Shown one piece after another: positions 38,995-47,570 of a stretch of DNA of 64,000 bases. The notes below the pieces were generated by a model. It made no database searches, was not told the DNA's origin, and saw nothing but the letters and a program-made list of their open reading frames with translations. Origin of the DNA: Cupriavidus pauculus (GTDB lineage Bacteria > Pseudomonadota > Gammaproteobacteria > Burkholderiales > Burkholderiaceae); contig NZ_BPUO01000005.1 in NCBI RefSeq assembly GCF_022179805.1, forward strand, positions 434,001 to 498,000, written 5' to 3'. The position numbers and the translations under genes were made by a program. Numbering within the stretch: the stretch's first letter is position 1; each line of letters starts with the position of its first letter.

Positions 38995-40068
38995 TCACGG
39001 CGTGATGGCCACCTTCAGCACGCCGTCGCGCTGGTTGGCAAAGAGGTCGTAGGCGGCTTCGATGTCGGCCAGCTTGTATTGATGGGTGACCAGCGGTGCC
39101 AGGTCCACACGATGCGTTTCGATCACGTTCATCAGCCGGCGCATGCGTTCTTTTCCGCCCGGGCACAGCGACGTGACGATGCGATGGTCGCCCAGTCCGG
39201 CCGCGAATGGCCCCAGCGGAATGCGCAGGTCGGTGGAGTACACGCCCAGGCTCGACAGCGTGCCGCCCGGCTTCAGCACCCGCAGCGCGGCCTCGAACGT
39301 GGCCTGGGTGCCCAGCGCTTCGATCGATGCGTCGACGCCGCGCCCGTCGGTAAGGCGCAGGATTTCGTCGACGACATCGACCTTGCGGAAGTTCACGGTG
39401 GCATCGGCGCCCATATGGCGGGCGATGGCCAGCCGCTCGTCGATGCCGTCGACGACGATGATCCGTGCGGCGCCGCGCAGCCGCGCCCCGGCCGTGGCGC
39501 ACAGCCCGATGGGGCCCTGCGCGAACACGGCGACGATATCGCCGATCTTGATATTGGCCTGCTCGGCGCCGGCAAAGCCCGTGGACATGATGTCCGGGCA
39601 CATCAGCACCTGCTCGTCGGTCAGGCCATCGGGAATCGGCGCCAGGTTGGCCTGGGCATCGGGTACCAGCACGTACTCGGCCTGCGTGCCGTCGATGGTG
39701 TTGCCAAAGCGCCAGCCGCCCATGGGCTTGTAGCCATGGCCGTGCGCCTGGCCGTCCTGCGACGCGCAGCCGTCCTGGCAGGCATAGGAATGGAAGCTCG
39801 GGCAGATGGCGCCCGCGATCACACGCTGGCCCTCGCGATAGCCGGTGACGTTGCTGCCCAGCTTCTCGATCACGCCAACGGGCTCGTGGCCGATGGTCAG
39901 GCCCGGCTGCACCGGGTATTCGCCTTTGAGGATGTGAACGTCGGTGCCGCAGATCGTGGTGGTGGTGATCCGGATCAGGGCGTCGCCGGGCCCCACGTCG
40001 GGGATGGGCTTCTCCTGAAGAACGATCTTTCCTGGACCTTGGAAGACTGCGGCGCGCATGGTGGGCAT
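38995..40068 (-). CDS. Zinc-dependent alcohol dehydrogenase
   Basis: A 357-residue medium-chain dehydrogenase. Catalytic zinc ligands are visible in ICGTDVH (Cys about 40) and GHEPVG (His-Glu about 61). The nucleotide-binding Rossmann segment has AQGPIGLCATAGA, then VVDGIDERLAIA about 25 residues on. The overall sequence is closest to NAD(P)-dependent secondary alcohol dehydrogenases of the tetrameric type. Cys and Gly residues at 89-105 occupy the usual structural-zinc lobe but not as a clear four-Cys set. ATG 40068 has an AGGAG eight bases upstream. It is transcribed towards the siderophore operon but shows no functional link to it. Confidence 0.88.
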   Translation of the reverse strand: MPTMRAAVFQGPGKIVLQEKPIPDVGPGDALIRITTTTICGTDVHILKGEYPVQPGLTIGHEPVGVIEKLGSNVTGYREGQRVIAGAICPSFHSYACQDGCASQDGQAHGHGYKPMGGWRFGNTIDGTQAEYVLVPDAQANLAPIPDGLTDEQVLMCPDIMSTGFAGAEQANIKIGDIVAVFAQGPIGLCATAGARLRGAARIIVVDGIDERLAIARHMGADATVNFRKVDVVDEILRLTDGRGVDASIEALGTQATFEAALRVLKPGGTLSSLGVYSTDLRIPLGPFAAGLGDHRIVTSLCPGGKERMRRLMNVIETHRVDLAPLVTHQYKLADIEAAYDLFANQRDGVLKVAITP

Positions 40069-40559
40069 GGTTCGGCTCCTGGTGACTTCGGAAGGGGGAG
40101 AGGCCGCGTGGCGGCTACGCCAACCAGTCTATTGCCACGGATCGCGGGCGATGTTGATCAGAGTCCAGCCGTGCAGAAGCTGCGCCGGTTTTGTGCCGGG
40201 CCGGCGTGACGGAACGGAGACTTCGGGCGGTGCGGGCTGCTCGGTGGCCTGCCTGGCGCTATACCCCCGTATAACCCGCCGAATCCAACGTAGAACCTGC
40301 GCGAGCCATCCGTAGAATGGTTTCGCGGTGCCACCGTTCCTACTATTTCATCAAGGCCGCTGCACAACGTGCCGTTAGTTCCGGCACAAGGCAATGGCCA
40401 GCGCCGCCGCCCAACCTGGCGTGGCGGCGCAACGAATCCCGACGCTGTTCCTATCGTCGCCAGGGCAGAAATGCCCTGCGGAGAGAGGCTTTTCGCCTGC
40501 TTTCCGAGGGGATGCCGGTCGGGGGGCTTGGTGGAAGACATCGTGACAGGCGGTTCACC
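40069..40559. other. Intergenic region between divergent genes
   Basis: About 490 bases between the alcohol dehydrogenase and the LRAT-like gene, which point away from each other, so promoters for both should lie here. I see no coding frame with convincing codon bias, no RNA gene and no clear repeat. The longest open frames give Arg/Pro-rich, low-complexity products. Confidence 0.5.
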
Positions 40560-41054
40560 ATGGACACACTACATCTCGGTCTGCTTGCGGTTGGTCCGGC
40601 ACTGGACGACCTGGCGCGCACCCTTGGCGTGGGTGCCCATCTGGTCAGCGCGCGCGACGGCTACGCGCACCATGGCATCTATGTGGGCGATGGCCAGGTC
40701 ATTCACTACGGCGGCTTCGACCGCGCCGCGACGCGGCGTCCCGTGGAGTACGTGTCGCTGCACCGCTTTGCGGCGGGCGTGGGCGTCAGCGTCCATCCCG
40801 AGCCGGATGCTACCTACGGCGCCCACGACGTGGTGGCACGCGCCAAGTCGCGGCTGGGCGAAGACCGCTATCGGCTGCTGACCAACAACTGCGAGCATTT
40901 CTGCACCTGGTGCGTGTCCGGCGTGGCGCGCAGCGAACAGGTGGGCCGCTGCCTGCGCAATCCGTGGCATGGCTTCAAGACTGCGCTGGCATTGGCGCGC
41001 AGCTTCGTGCCAGACTGGACCGTGGCACCGGCATCGGTAGCAACCCCTAGTTGA
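40560..41054 (+). CDS. LRAT-domain (NlpC/P60 superfamily) protein
   Basis: A 164-residue protein with the circularly permuted papain-like arrangement of lecithin-retinol acyltransferases: the histidine region HHGIYVGDGQVIHYGG (about residues 36-51) and the nucleophile motif NNCEHFCTWC (about 108-117), whose first Cys is the expected nucleophile. Bacterial members are presumed acyltransferases or hydrolases acting on lipids or peptidoglycan; the substrate here is unknown. There is no signal peptide. The start at 40560 (MDTLHLGLLAVG) is taken because the upstream extension of the frame is Arg-rich and unlike a protein. Confidence 0.75.
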   Translation: MDTLHLGLLAVGPALDDLARTLGVGAHLVSARDGYAHHGIYVGDGQVIHYGGFDRAATRRPVEYVSLHRFAAGVGVSVHPEPDATYGAHDVVARAKSRLGEDRYRLLTNNCEHFCTWCVSGVARSEQVGRCLRNPWHGFKTALALARSFVPDWTVAPASVATPS

Positions 41055-41060
41055 CTCCAT

Positions 41061-41098
41061 TTTTCATGGGCATAAAATCTGTTTCACAAACATGAAAA
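41061..41098. repeat. Inverted repeat upstream of the cupin gene
   Basis: TTTTCATG at 41061-41068 and its exact complement CATGAAAA at 41091-41098, separated by 22 AT-rich bases, between the LRAT-like stop and the cupin start. It could be an operator or a weak terminator; the sequence alone does not decide. Confidence 0.4.
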
Positions 41099-41148
41099 CA
41101 GGGCGCCGGCCAGCCGGCACGGTGCCCGATGTTGGAGACAGCCCACCC

Positions 41149-41559
41149 ATGACAGCATCCTCGGCCGCCAAGCAGGCGGCGCCCACCTATTTCGTCCGTA
41201 CCGAAGACGTGGCCGGTTATCACCCGGCCAATCACGTCGGCACGCTCAATCGCCGCATCATCGGCCGCGAGAACGTGGGCGCGACGCAGCTCGAAGTGAT
41301 CCACGGCACCATCGAGCGCGGCAAGGGCGCGCTGCCGCATGCGCACCCGGGCATCGAGCAGGTCTGCTACGTGCTGGAAGGCCGGGCGCGCGCCGAGGTC
41401 AACGGCCAGGCGCGCGACCTGGGCCCGGGCGACTGCTGCTTCTTTCCGGCCGATGCCATGCATGTGTTCACGGTGATCAGCGACGAACCCGTGAAGCTGC
41501 TGGTGATCTACGCCCCGCCGTACGAGGAATCGCCGGACCGCGTGATCCGTCCGGCCTGA
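41149..41559 (+). CDS. Single-domain cupin
   Basis: A 136-residue cupin_2 protein. Metal ligands are visible in LPHAHPGIEQVCYVLEG (two His and a Glu) and in the second motif around MHVF (His). Small cupins of this type act as metal-dependent dioxygenases, isomerases or sensors; no specific function can be assigned. ATG 41149 has GGAG about a dozen bases upstream. It precedes the Bug-type solute-binding protein by 56 bp on the same strand, so the two could be one transcript with the acyl-CoA dehydrogenase. Confidence 0.8.
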   Translation: MTASSAAKQAAPTYFVRTEDVAGYHPANHVGTLNRRIIGRENVGATQLEVIHGTIERGKGALPHAHPGIEQVCYVLEGRARAEVNGQARDLGPGDCCFFPADAMHVFTVISDEPVKLLVIYAPPYEESPDRVIRPA

Positions 41560-41615
41560 GCACGCCATTCCCATAAAGGGCGCTGCAGCCGCCCAACCAT
41601 CTGGAGGAGACCACC

Positions 41616-42599
41616 ATGCCGAACTTCCGCGTGCGGCGCACGCTTGCCGCCGCTATCCTGGCGTTGCCCGCCGTGGCCCTGCCGCTGGCGGTGCACGCCG
41701 CCGACAGCTATCCGAGCCGGCCGATCCGGCTGGTCGTGCCGTTCGCGGCAGGCAGCGGCACCGATGCGGTGGCGCGCATCACGGCCAAGGAACTGGGCGA
41801 CGCGCTGGGGCAGAACGTGGTGGTCGACAACCGGCCCGGCGCCAATGGCGCGATTGCCGCCGAACTGGTGGCGCAGGCCGCGCCCGACGGCTACACGCTG
41901 TTCATGACGACGAACACCACGCATTCGGCCAATCCGTCGTTGATGAAGAAGCTGCCGTATGACCCGATCAAGGACTTCACGCCGGTGGCGCGCATGGGCA
42001 ACCTGCCGTTCATGCTGGTGATCAACCCGAAGCTGCCGGTCAAGACCGTGGGTGAGCTGATTGCCTACGCCAAGGCGCATCCGGGCATGTCGTACGCCAG
42101 CGGCAACAGCACCGGCATCGTGTCGGGCGCCACGCTGGGCCGCATGGCCAATATCGACCTGCTGCACGTGCCGTACAAGAGCACGCCGCCGGCCATGACT
42201 GACGTGATCGCCGGGCAGGTGCCGATGATGTTCGTCGACGTGGCGGCCGGCATCGCCAACGTCAAGGCGGGCAAGATGCGCGCGCTGGCCGTGACCACGG
42301 CGCAGCGCAGCCGCCTGCTGCCCGACCTGCCGCCGATTGCCGATACGCCGGAGCTGAAGGGGTTCGACATCACGTCGTGGAACGGGGTATTCGCGCCGGC
42401 CAAGACGCCGCAGCCGATTGTGGAGCGGCTGAACCGCGAGCTGTCGAAGATCGCGTCGAGCAAGGACGTGGCGCCGAAGTTCGAGGCGCTGGGCTTCGAG
42501 GCGTTCGGCCAGACACCGCAGCAGTTTGCGGGGTTTGTCGGCAGCGAGCTGGTGAAGTGGAACAAGCTCGTCAAGGACGCGGGCATCCAGCCGGAATAA
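41616..42599 (+). CDS. Bug-family (TctC-like) periplasmic solute-binding protein
   Basis: A 327-residue exported protein with a signal peptide ending at AVHAAD (about residue 30), then the family's conserved YPSRPIRLVVPFAAGSGTD, RPGANGAIAAE, a central LHVPYKSTPPAM and GVFAPAKTPQPIVERL. Bug proteins bind small carboxylates and related ligands in the periplasm and are exceptionally numerous in Burkholderiales. No TctA/TctB membrane partners are nearby, which is common for orphan Bug genes. GGAGGAGA lies seven bases before ATG 41616. The acyl-CoA dehydrogenase gene starts 10 bp after the stop, suggesting uptake and catabolism of one acid. Confidence 0.92.
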   Translation: MPNFRVRRTLAAAILALPAVALPLAVHAADSYPSRPIRLVVPFAAGSGTDAVARITAKELGDALGQNVVVDNRPGANGAIAAELVAQAAPDGYTLFMTTNTTHSANPSLMKKLPYDPIKDFTPVARMGNLPFMLVINPKLPVKTVGELIAYAKAHPGMSYASGNSTGIVSGATLGRMANIDLLHVPYKSTPPAMTDVIAGQVPMMFVDVAAGIANVKAGKMRALAVTTAQRSRLLPDLPPIADTPELKGFDITSWNGVFAPAKTPQPIVERLNRELSKIASSKDVAPKFEALGFEAFGQTPQQFAGFVGSELVKWNKLVKDAGIQPE

Positions 42600-42609
42600 G
42601 GAGCACCGG

Positions 42610-43782
42610 ATGAATTTTGAACGCACCCCAGAGCAGAACGCGATTGTCGACGCCGTTACGCAGCTCTGCAGCGACTTCGGCCCCGAATACTGGGCCGAAC
42701 TGGACCGCGAGCACCGGTTTCCGGAGGCATTCCACCAGGCCATGGCGGGGGCTGGCTGGCTGGGCATCGCGATGCCGGAGAAGTTTGGCGGGGCGGGGCT
42801 GGGCATCACCGAGGCGGCGCTGATCATGCAGACGGTGTCGGCGTCCGGCGCGGGATTCTCGGGGGCGTCGTCCATCCACATGAACGTGTTCGGCCTGAAC
42901 CCGGTGGTGGTGTTTGGCACCGACGCCCAGCAGGCCGCCGCGCTGCCGCCGCTGATCGAGGGTCGCGACAAGGCGTGCTTTGCCGTGACCGAGCCCGACG
43001 CCGGGCTGGACACCACGCACCTGAAGACGCAGGCGGTGCGCACCGCCGATGGCAGCGCCTATCGCGTGGATGGCCGCAAGATCTGGATTTCGACGGCGCA
43101 GGTGGCCACGCGCATGCTGCTGCTGGCGCGCACCACGCCGCTCGACGCCGTGAGCAAGCCCACGCAGGGGCTGAGCCTGTTCTACACCCGGCTCGACCGC
43201 GACCACATCGAAGTGCGCGAGATCGACAAGATGGGGCGCGGCGCGGTGGACTCGAACATGCTGTTCATCGACGGGCTGATGGTGCCTGCCGAGGATCGCA
43301 TTGGCGAGGAGGGCAGGGGGTTCGAGTACATCCTTCACGGGCTGAACCCGGAGCGCATCCTGATTGCGGCGGAAGCGGTGGGCCTGGGCCGCGCCGCGCT
43401 GGACGCCGCCACGCGCTACGCACGCGAGCGCACCGTGTTCGGCCGGCCGATTGGCCAGAACCAGGGCATCCAGCACCCGCTGGCGCAGGCGTGGATGGCG
43501 CTGGAGGCGGCCGACATGATGGTGTGGAAGGCGGCCTGGCTCTACGACAACGGCAAGCCCTGCGGCGCCGAGGCCAACGCGGCCAAGTACCTGGCGGCCG
43601 AAGCCGCGCACCAGGCTTGCCAGACGGCGGTACTGACGCTAGGCGGGATGGGGTATGCGCGGGAATATCACGTGGAGCGGTATCTGCGGGAGTCTTATAT
43701 TCCGCGTATTGCGCCGGTCAGCGCGCAACTGATCATGTGCCATATTGCGGAGAGGGTGCTGGGGTTGCCGAAGTCGTATTGA
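42610..43782 (+). CDS. Acyl-CoA dehydrogenase
   Basis: A 390-residue FAD-dependent acyl-CoA dehydrogenase. It has ACFAVTEPDAGLDTT (flavin-contact motif), then WISTAQVATRMLLLAR, a central PAEDRIGEEGRGFEYIL, and the C-terminal TLGGMGYAREYHVERYLRES region with the adenine-binding GGMGY and YLRD-like signature. By family it introduces a trans double bond into an acyl-CoA thioester; chain specificity is not evident. AAGGAG precedes ATG 42610. It is the last gene of the cupin-Bug-dehydrogenase group and is followed by a palindromic repeat cluster and a terminator. Confidence 0.93.
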   Translation: MNFERTPEQNAIVDAVTQLCSDFGPEYWAELDREHRFPEAFHQAMAGAGWLGIAMPEKFGGAGLGITEAALIMQTVSASGAGFSGASSIHMNVFGLNPVVVFGTDAQQAAALPPLIEGRDKACFAVTEPDAGLDTTHLKTQAVRTADGSAYRVDGRKIWISTAQVATRMLLLARTTPLDAVSKPTQGLSLFYTRLDRDHIEVREIDKMGRGAVDSNMLFIDGLMVPAEDRIGEEGRGFEYILHGLNPERILIAAEAVGLGRAALDAATRYARERTVFGRPIGQNQGIQHPLAQAWMALEAADMMVWKAAWLYDNGKPCGAEANAAKYLAAEAAHQACQTAVLTLGGMGYAREYHVERYLRESYIPRIAPVSAQLIMCHIAERVLGLPKSY

Positions 43783-43805
43783 CGCTTCCCGCATGCTGAT
43801 TGGGT

Positions 43806-43822
43806 GCTCCCCTCTCAATTTG
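43806..43822 (+). repeat. Partial REPIN arm
   Basis: GCTCCCCTCTC followed by AATTTGA, an incomplete copy of the outer arm and internal part of the palindromic repeat, just before a full copy. Confidence 0.6.
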
Positions 43823-43823
43823 A

Positions 43824-43951
43824 GCTCCCCTCTCCCGCAACGCGGGAGAGGGGTCGGGGGTGAGGGCGCAGCGGTTCAAATTGCGATTTGTCGGCAAGCA
43901 GAGCCTCAGGCCCTCACCCCCAGCCCCTCTCCCGCAAGCGGGAGAGGGGAG
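43824..43951 (+). repeat. REPIN-like palindromic repeat, intergenic copy
   Basis: A full copy of the element also found at 24039-24169 and 63107-63229. It has a hairpin unit of CTCCCCTCTCCCGC with its complement, a GGGGTGAGGG tail, about 45 bases of core (CAAATTGCGATTTGTCGGCA within it) and then the inverted unit. Relative to the copy inside the NRPS gene it is in the opposite orientation. It lies 41 bp past the acyl-CoA dehydrogenase stop. Confidence 0.88.
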
Positions 43952-43960
43952 TAGTAGGGC

Positions 43961-43975
43961 GCGGGAGAGGGGAGC
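43961..43975 (-). repeat. Partial REPIN arm
   Basis: A lone GCGGGAGAGGGGAGC directly after a full copy, matching the element's outer arm. With the partial arm at 43806 it suggests nested insertion or unequal recombination of such elements. Confidence 0.6.
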
Positions 43976-44019
43976 AACCCACGCTCAACCGAGCAACACC
44001 CAGAGCCCCCAAACGCAAA

Positions 44020-44046
44020 AAGCCCCGGACCAAAAATCCGGGGCTT
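44020..44046. terminator. Bidirectional intrinsic terminator
   Basis: A 10-bp perfect stem AAGCCCCGGA / TCCGGGGCTT (44020-44029 and 44037-44046) with a 7-base loop, preceded by A-rich and followed by T-rich sequence. It can end both the plus-strand acyl-CoA dehydrogenase transcript and the minus-strand lipoprotein transcript. Confidence 0.75.
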
Positions 44047-44278
44047 TCCACTTTGCAGGTTTCCCGCTGCCGCGCCATGACGATCCTAAGATCTGTCGCC
44101 GTTGAATGCCGCGATGCCTTTCAGCGATGAAAACGTCCGGTCATCGTTGAAGGACACAGCAGCCGACGCTCATGGCGCGGCGCGCGGCGGCATGGTCTTC
44201 CCATCAAAGAAACCATGCCGCGCAAACCTGGACGACCCTGCCCGCCGTCCCGGCCGCGGAAATCGATAATTCCGTCAA

Positions 44279-44461
44279 TTACTTCCCAAGCTCGTGGCCG
44301 ATCACGCCGCCCACCACCGCACCGCCAATCGTGCCGGCGGTGCTGCCGCCCGTGGCCTCATGGCCCACCACGCCGCCTGCCACCGCACCGGTTGCAGTAC
44401 AGCCCGACAGGGCCCAGCAACATGCGCCGATGGCGATCACGCCTGTGAGTCGTTTCCACAT
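44279..44461 (-). CDS. Glycine-zipper lipoprotein (OsmB-like)
   Basis: A 60-residue lipoprotein. A short signal peptide ends in the lipobox ALSGC (Cys21), and the mature part is almost entirely a glycine-zipper (repeated GxxxG spacing, AVAGGVVGHE and AVVGGVIGHE). Proteins of this kind are anchored in the outer membrane and are often stress-induced; a specific role is not known. AGGAG lies seven bases before ATG 44461. A bidirectional terminator follows about 230 bp downstream, in otherwise featureless sequence. Confidence 0.85.
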   Translation of the reverse strand: MWKRLTGVIAIGACCWALSGCTATGAVAGGVVGHEATGGSTAGTIGGAVVGGVIGHELGK

Positions 44462-44794
44462 GGTGTTCTCCTGCAGTAGCGTCGCCCCCGATACTCCTTG
44501 CGTTGCGTGGCGACGTCTGTCGTTCATCACGCCTCAAGCATAGGTGCGAGGGCGTGGCTGGCATCTCCGGCGGGCGCTGATTGCGATGTCAGCGTTTGTC
44601 GGACGGCTGCAACATGACACGGCCGGGGTGTCAACCGAGCAGGTGCGGCAGCAAATGAATCGATGCACAATCCCGCTTCAGTCTGGGCTGCAACGGCCGA
44701 TAACCTTAGCGGAAGCGCGGAAATTTCACGCCTGACTTGCCCGTCCCCCTCAGAATGGCGGGCCTGCGAAGCCACTGCCCCGTCACCTGCCGCC
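44462..44794. other. Intergenic region between divergent genes
   Basis: About 330 bases between the lipoprotein gene and the GGDEF/EAL gene, which diverge. It must hold both promoters, but I see no strong sigma-70 elements, RNA gene or repeat in it. Confidence 0.45.
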
Positions 44795-46861
44795 ATGATG
44801 TCCCCCAGTTACGACCCATCCCTTGTCCTGATTTCCGTGCTTGTTGCCGTGCTTGCCTCGTATACGGCGCTGGACATGGCTGGTCGCATTTCCACGGCGG
44901 CGCGGGGGCGCTACGCGAGGATGTGGCTGGCCGGCGGGGCTGCGGCCATGGGTGTGGGCATCTGGTCGATGCATTTCATCGGCATGCTGGCCTTCCGCCT
45001 GCCGATTCCGCTGGGCTACGACCCCGTCATCACGGCCGTGTCGTTGCTGATCGCGATGCTGGCGTCGGCGTTCGCGCTGCATCAGGCCAGCCAGGAATAC
45101 CTGCCGCGCCAGCGACTGGCGCTGGGCGCGCTGGCGCTTGGGGCCGCGATATCGAGCATGCACTACACCGGCATGGCGGCGCTGCGCATGCAACCCGGCA
45201 TCGACTACGATCCGTGGCTGTTCCTGCTGTCGATTGCAATTGCCGTGGCGGCGTCGGGGGCTGCGCTATGGATCGCGTTCCGCCTGCGTCGCAGCATGCC
45301 GCGCGTTCACCAGCTGCGGTTTGGCGCGGCCGTGGTGATGGGCGGGGCCATCGCCTCGATGCACTACACGGGCATGGCGGCGGCACGCTTTCCGCTGGGC
45401 AGCGTCTGCGGCGCGGTGCGCTCTGGCGTGGACAGCGGCGCGCTGGCGTTGCCCATCATCGTGATCACGGTGTGCGTGCTGGCCGTGGCGCTGATTACGT
45501 CGATCCTCGACATGCGGCTGGAGATGCGGACCGCCGTGCTGGCCGATGCGTTGGGCGCGGCCAACAAGGAACTGGAGTTCCTGGCGCTGCACGACAAGCT
45601 CACGCACCTGCCCAACCGCGTGCTGCTGGAAGACCGCTTCGAACAGGCGATCCAGTCGGCCATGCGCCATACCAGCACGTTTGGCGCGCTGTTCGTCGAT
45701 CTCGATGGCTTCAAGGGCGTCAACGATACCTATGGCCACCAGGTGGGCGACGGCCTGCTGGTGGAGATTGCCAACAGGCTGCGCACGTCGATACGGTCCG
45801 AAGACACGATCTCGCGCGTGGGTGGCGACGAATTCGTCCTGCTGGTGCGCGTGGAGGAGCCCGCCGATGCCGGCGTGGTGGCCGAGAAGCTGATCGAGGC
45901 GCTGCGCCAGCCGGTGATCGTCGAGGGACACACGCTGCACGTGTCGGGCAGTATCGGGATCGCCCTGTTTCCGGCCGACGGCACCGACCAGGACACGCTG
46001 ATGACCAATGCCGATGCCGCGATGTATCACGCCAAGGCATCGGGCCGCAACGCGTACTGCTTCTTCGAAAGCTCGATGAATCATCAGGCGCGCGTGCAGC
46101 AGACGCTGATCCAGGACCTGCGCGGCGTGGTGCGCAAGGGCCAGCTCGAATTGCACTACCAGCCGAAATTTTCGGCTGCCGACAATCGCATGGTGGGGGC
46201 CGAGGCGCTGGTGCGCTGGAACCATCCGACGCAAGGGCTGCTGATGCCGGACCAGTTCATCGGCCTGGCCGAGAAGACCGGCGCCATCGTACCCATCGGC
46301 AAGTGGGTGCTGGACGAAGCCTGTCGCCAACTGGCAGCATGGCACGCCATGGGGCACGACGACTGGTCGATGGCGGTGAACCTGTCGGCGCTGCAGTTCT
46401 GCCATGCGACGATGGTGCAGACGGTGTCCGAGACGTTGGCGCTGCACGGTATTCCGGCCCCGTGCTTGACGCTGGAAATCACGGAAAGCACCGCGATGCG
46501 CGACGTGGAAGAAACGCTGGTGATCATGACCGAGCTCGACCGCATGGGTGTGCGCATTGCCATCGACGACTTTGGTACCGGCTATTCGAGCCTGCTGCAC
46601 CTGAAGCGTATTCCGGCCAGCGAACTCAAGATCGATCGCGGTTTTGTGCGTGACCTGGCGGAAGATTCGGAGGATGCGGCCATTGTCTCGGCCATCGTGG
46701 CGCTGGGCCGTACATTGAAACTGCAGGTGGTGGCGGAAGGTGTGGAAACCGCTGCGCAGCAAGCGTTTCTGGCAGGGCTGGGATGCGATGCGCTGCAGGG
46801 TTACCTGCTTGGCAGGCCGGTGCCGGCGGCGCAATTCATGAGCCAGGCGGCGGCGCAGTAA
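44795..46861 (+). CDS. MHYT-GGDEF-EAL cyclic-di-GMP protein
   Basis: A 688-residue integral-membrane signalling protein. The N-terminal 250 residues form the seven-helix MHYT sensor with three motif copies (SMHFIGML, then SMHYTGMA twice), proposed to bind copper or a gas ligand. A GGDEF domain follows with an intact VGGDEF active site, then an EAL domain with EALVRW, a central NLSALQF and DDFGTGYSSL, and a late AEGVET. Both catalytic motifs are intact, so it may make or degrade c-di-GMP depending on input. Two adjacent ATGs (44795, 44798) follow a stretch without a clear ribosome site; longer starts to 44663 add no recognisable sequence. The nearby copper and zinc genes make metal sensing tempting but unproven. 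Confidence 0.93.
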   Translation: MMSPSYDPSLVLISVLVAVLASYTALDMAGRISTAARGRYARMWLAGGAAAMGVGIWSMHFIGMLAFRLPIPLGYDPVITAVSLLIAMLASAFALHQASQEYLPRQRLALGALALGAAISSMHYTGMAALRMQPGIDYDPWLFLLSIAIAVAASGAALWIAFRLRRSMPRVHQLRFGAAVVMGGAIASMHYTGMAAARFPLGSVCGAVRSGVDSGALALPIIVITVCVLAVALITSILDMRLEMRTAVLADALGAANKELEFLALHDKLTHLPNRVLLEDRFEQAIQSAMRHTSTFGALFVDLDGFKGVNDTYGHQVGDGLLVEIANRLRTSIRSEDTISRVGGDEFVLLVRVEEPADAGVVAEKLIEALRQPVIVEGHTLHVSGSIGIALFPADGTDQDTLMTNADAAMYHAKASGRNAYCFFESSMNHQARVQQTLIQDLRGVVRKGQLELHYQPKFSAADNRMVGAEALVRWNHPTQGLLMPDQFIGLAEKTGAIVPIGKWVLDEACRQLAAWHAMGHDDWSMAVNLSALQFCHATMVQTVSETLALHGIPAPCLTLEITESTAMRDVEETLVIMTELDRMGVRIAIDDFGTGYSSLLHLKRIPASELKIDRGFVRDLAEDSEDAAIVSAIVALGRTLKLQVVAEGVETAAQQAFLAGLGCDALQGYLLGRPVPAAQFMSQAAAQ

Positions 46862-46925
46862 GCGCCGCCGCTGGCGGGTTGGGCCGTATCAGCCCAGGTC
46901 AGGCCACGCGTGGCCATGCCTGAAA

Positions 46926-47186
46926 TCAGGCGCCGTCGGTGAACGAGCTGCGCGCGTCGCGCACGTCATGCGCGCCATCGAAAAACGGGTTGCGTGCATC
47001 GCGCACGTCACGGGCACCGTCGGTGAACACGTCACGCGTGCCGAGGCGCTCCACCAGTCCGTCGCGGTTGGTGACGCGCGAGCCATCGGTGAACGGATCG
47101 ACACTGCGCGGCGCGGCGTTGGCCATGGTGGCCGCGCCTGCGAGCGTGGTGGCCAGGGCGGTGTAGAGCAGGGCTTTCTTGAGCAT
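46926..47186 (-). CDS. Small exported protein with internal tandem repeats
   Basis: An 86-residue protein with a signal peptide (MLKKALLYTALATTLAGA to ANAA) followed by a mature part built from a degenerate repeat of about 14 residues: FTDGARDVRDARNP, FFDGAHDVRDARSS, then FTDGA at the very end, preceded by PFTDGSRVTNRDG and VFTDGARD. The repeat is rich in Asp and Arg. AAGGAG lies seven bases before ATG 47186. I do not recognise the family. The acidic, regularly spaced Asp residues could bind a divalent cation, and the neighbouring metal region makes that worth considering, but it is a guess. Confidence 0.75.
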   Translation of the reverse strand: MLKKALLYTALATTLAGAATMANAAPRSVDPFTDGSRVTNRDGLVERLGTRDVFTDGARDVRDARNPFFDGAHDVRDARSSFTDGA

Positions 47187-47570
47187 GTGGAACTCCTTAA
47201 GTTCGAGATGCGGGAATCGAGGATCGAAGCAGCTTCGTAGTTCGTACCAGTCGTCATGCGACCTTGGCATGCAGTCTAGAAACGGCGCAGCCACGCCAAC
47301 ATGACCCACGCATGACATGTATGTCATACGCTCGGAACGTGATGCGCATGGCGTACGCGAGCCATCACGCTTGCCGCTTATCTGCGGCATTTGCACCGAT
47401 TGCGAACACACTGTTCGGCGAACATTCCGCGTCCATTTGGGCGGTTGCGGCGATGCCGACCCCAACACCCTGTAGAATCCAGGTCTGGCCCGCCGGATTT
47501 CCTGCGCAGGCCGTTCCCCCAAACGATTTCCCCAGCCCGCCTGAACAGCGGCGGGCGCGCACGATAAGTC
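47187..47570. other. Intergenic region between divergent genes
   Basis: About 380 bases between the repeat protein gene and the H-NS-like gene. It is less GC-rich than the surroundings in its first half, as expected for promoters of both. A TAGAAT (47473-47478) could be a -10 for the H-NS-like gene but has no partner -35 at normal spacing. No RNA gene or coding frame is convincing. Confidence 0.45.

Noticed and set aside
40158..40541. A possible 127-residue minus-strand gene between the dehydrogenase and the LRAT-like gene
   Set aside because: The product is Pro/Arg/Gly-rich with no recognisable segment or signal, and there is no ribosome site.
43745..44130. Short plus-strand frames with [17 protein letters not shown] products
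   Set aside because: They are chance translations of the palindromic repeat, not genes; only the in-frame copy inside the NRPS is likely translated.
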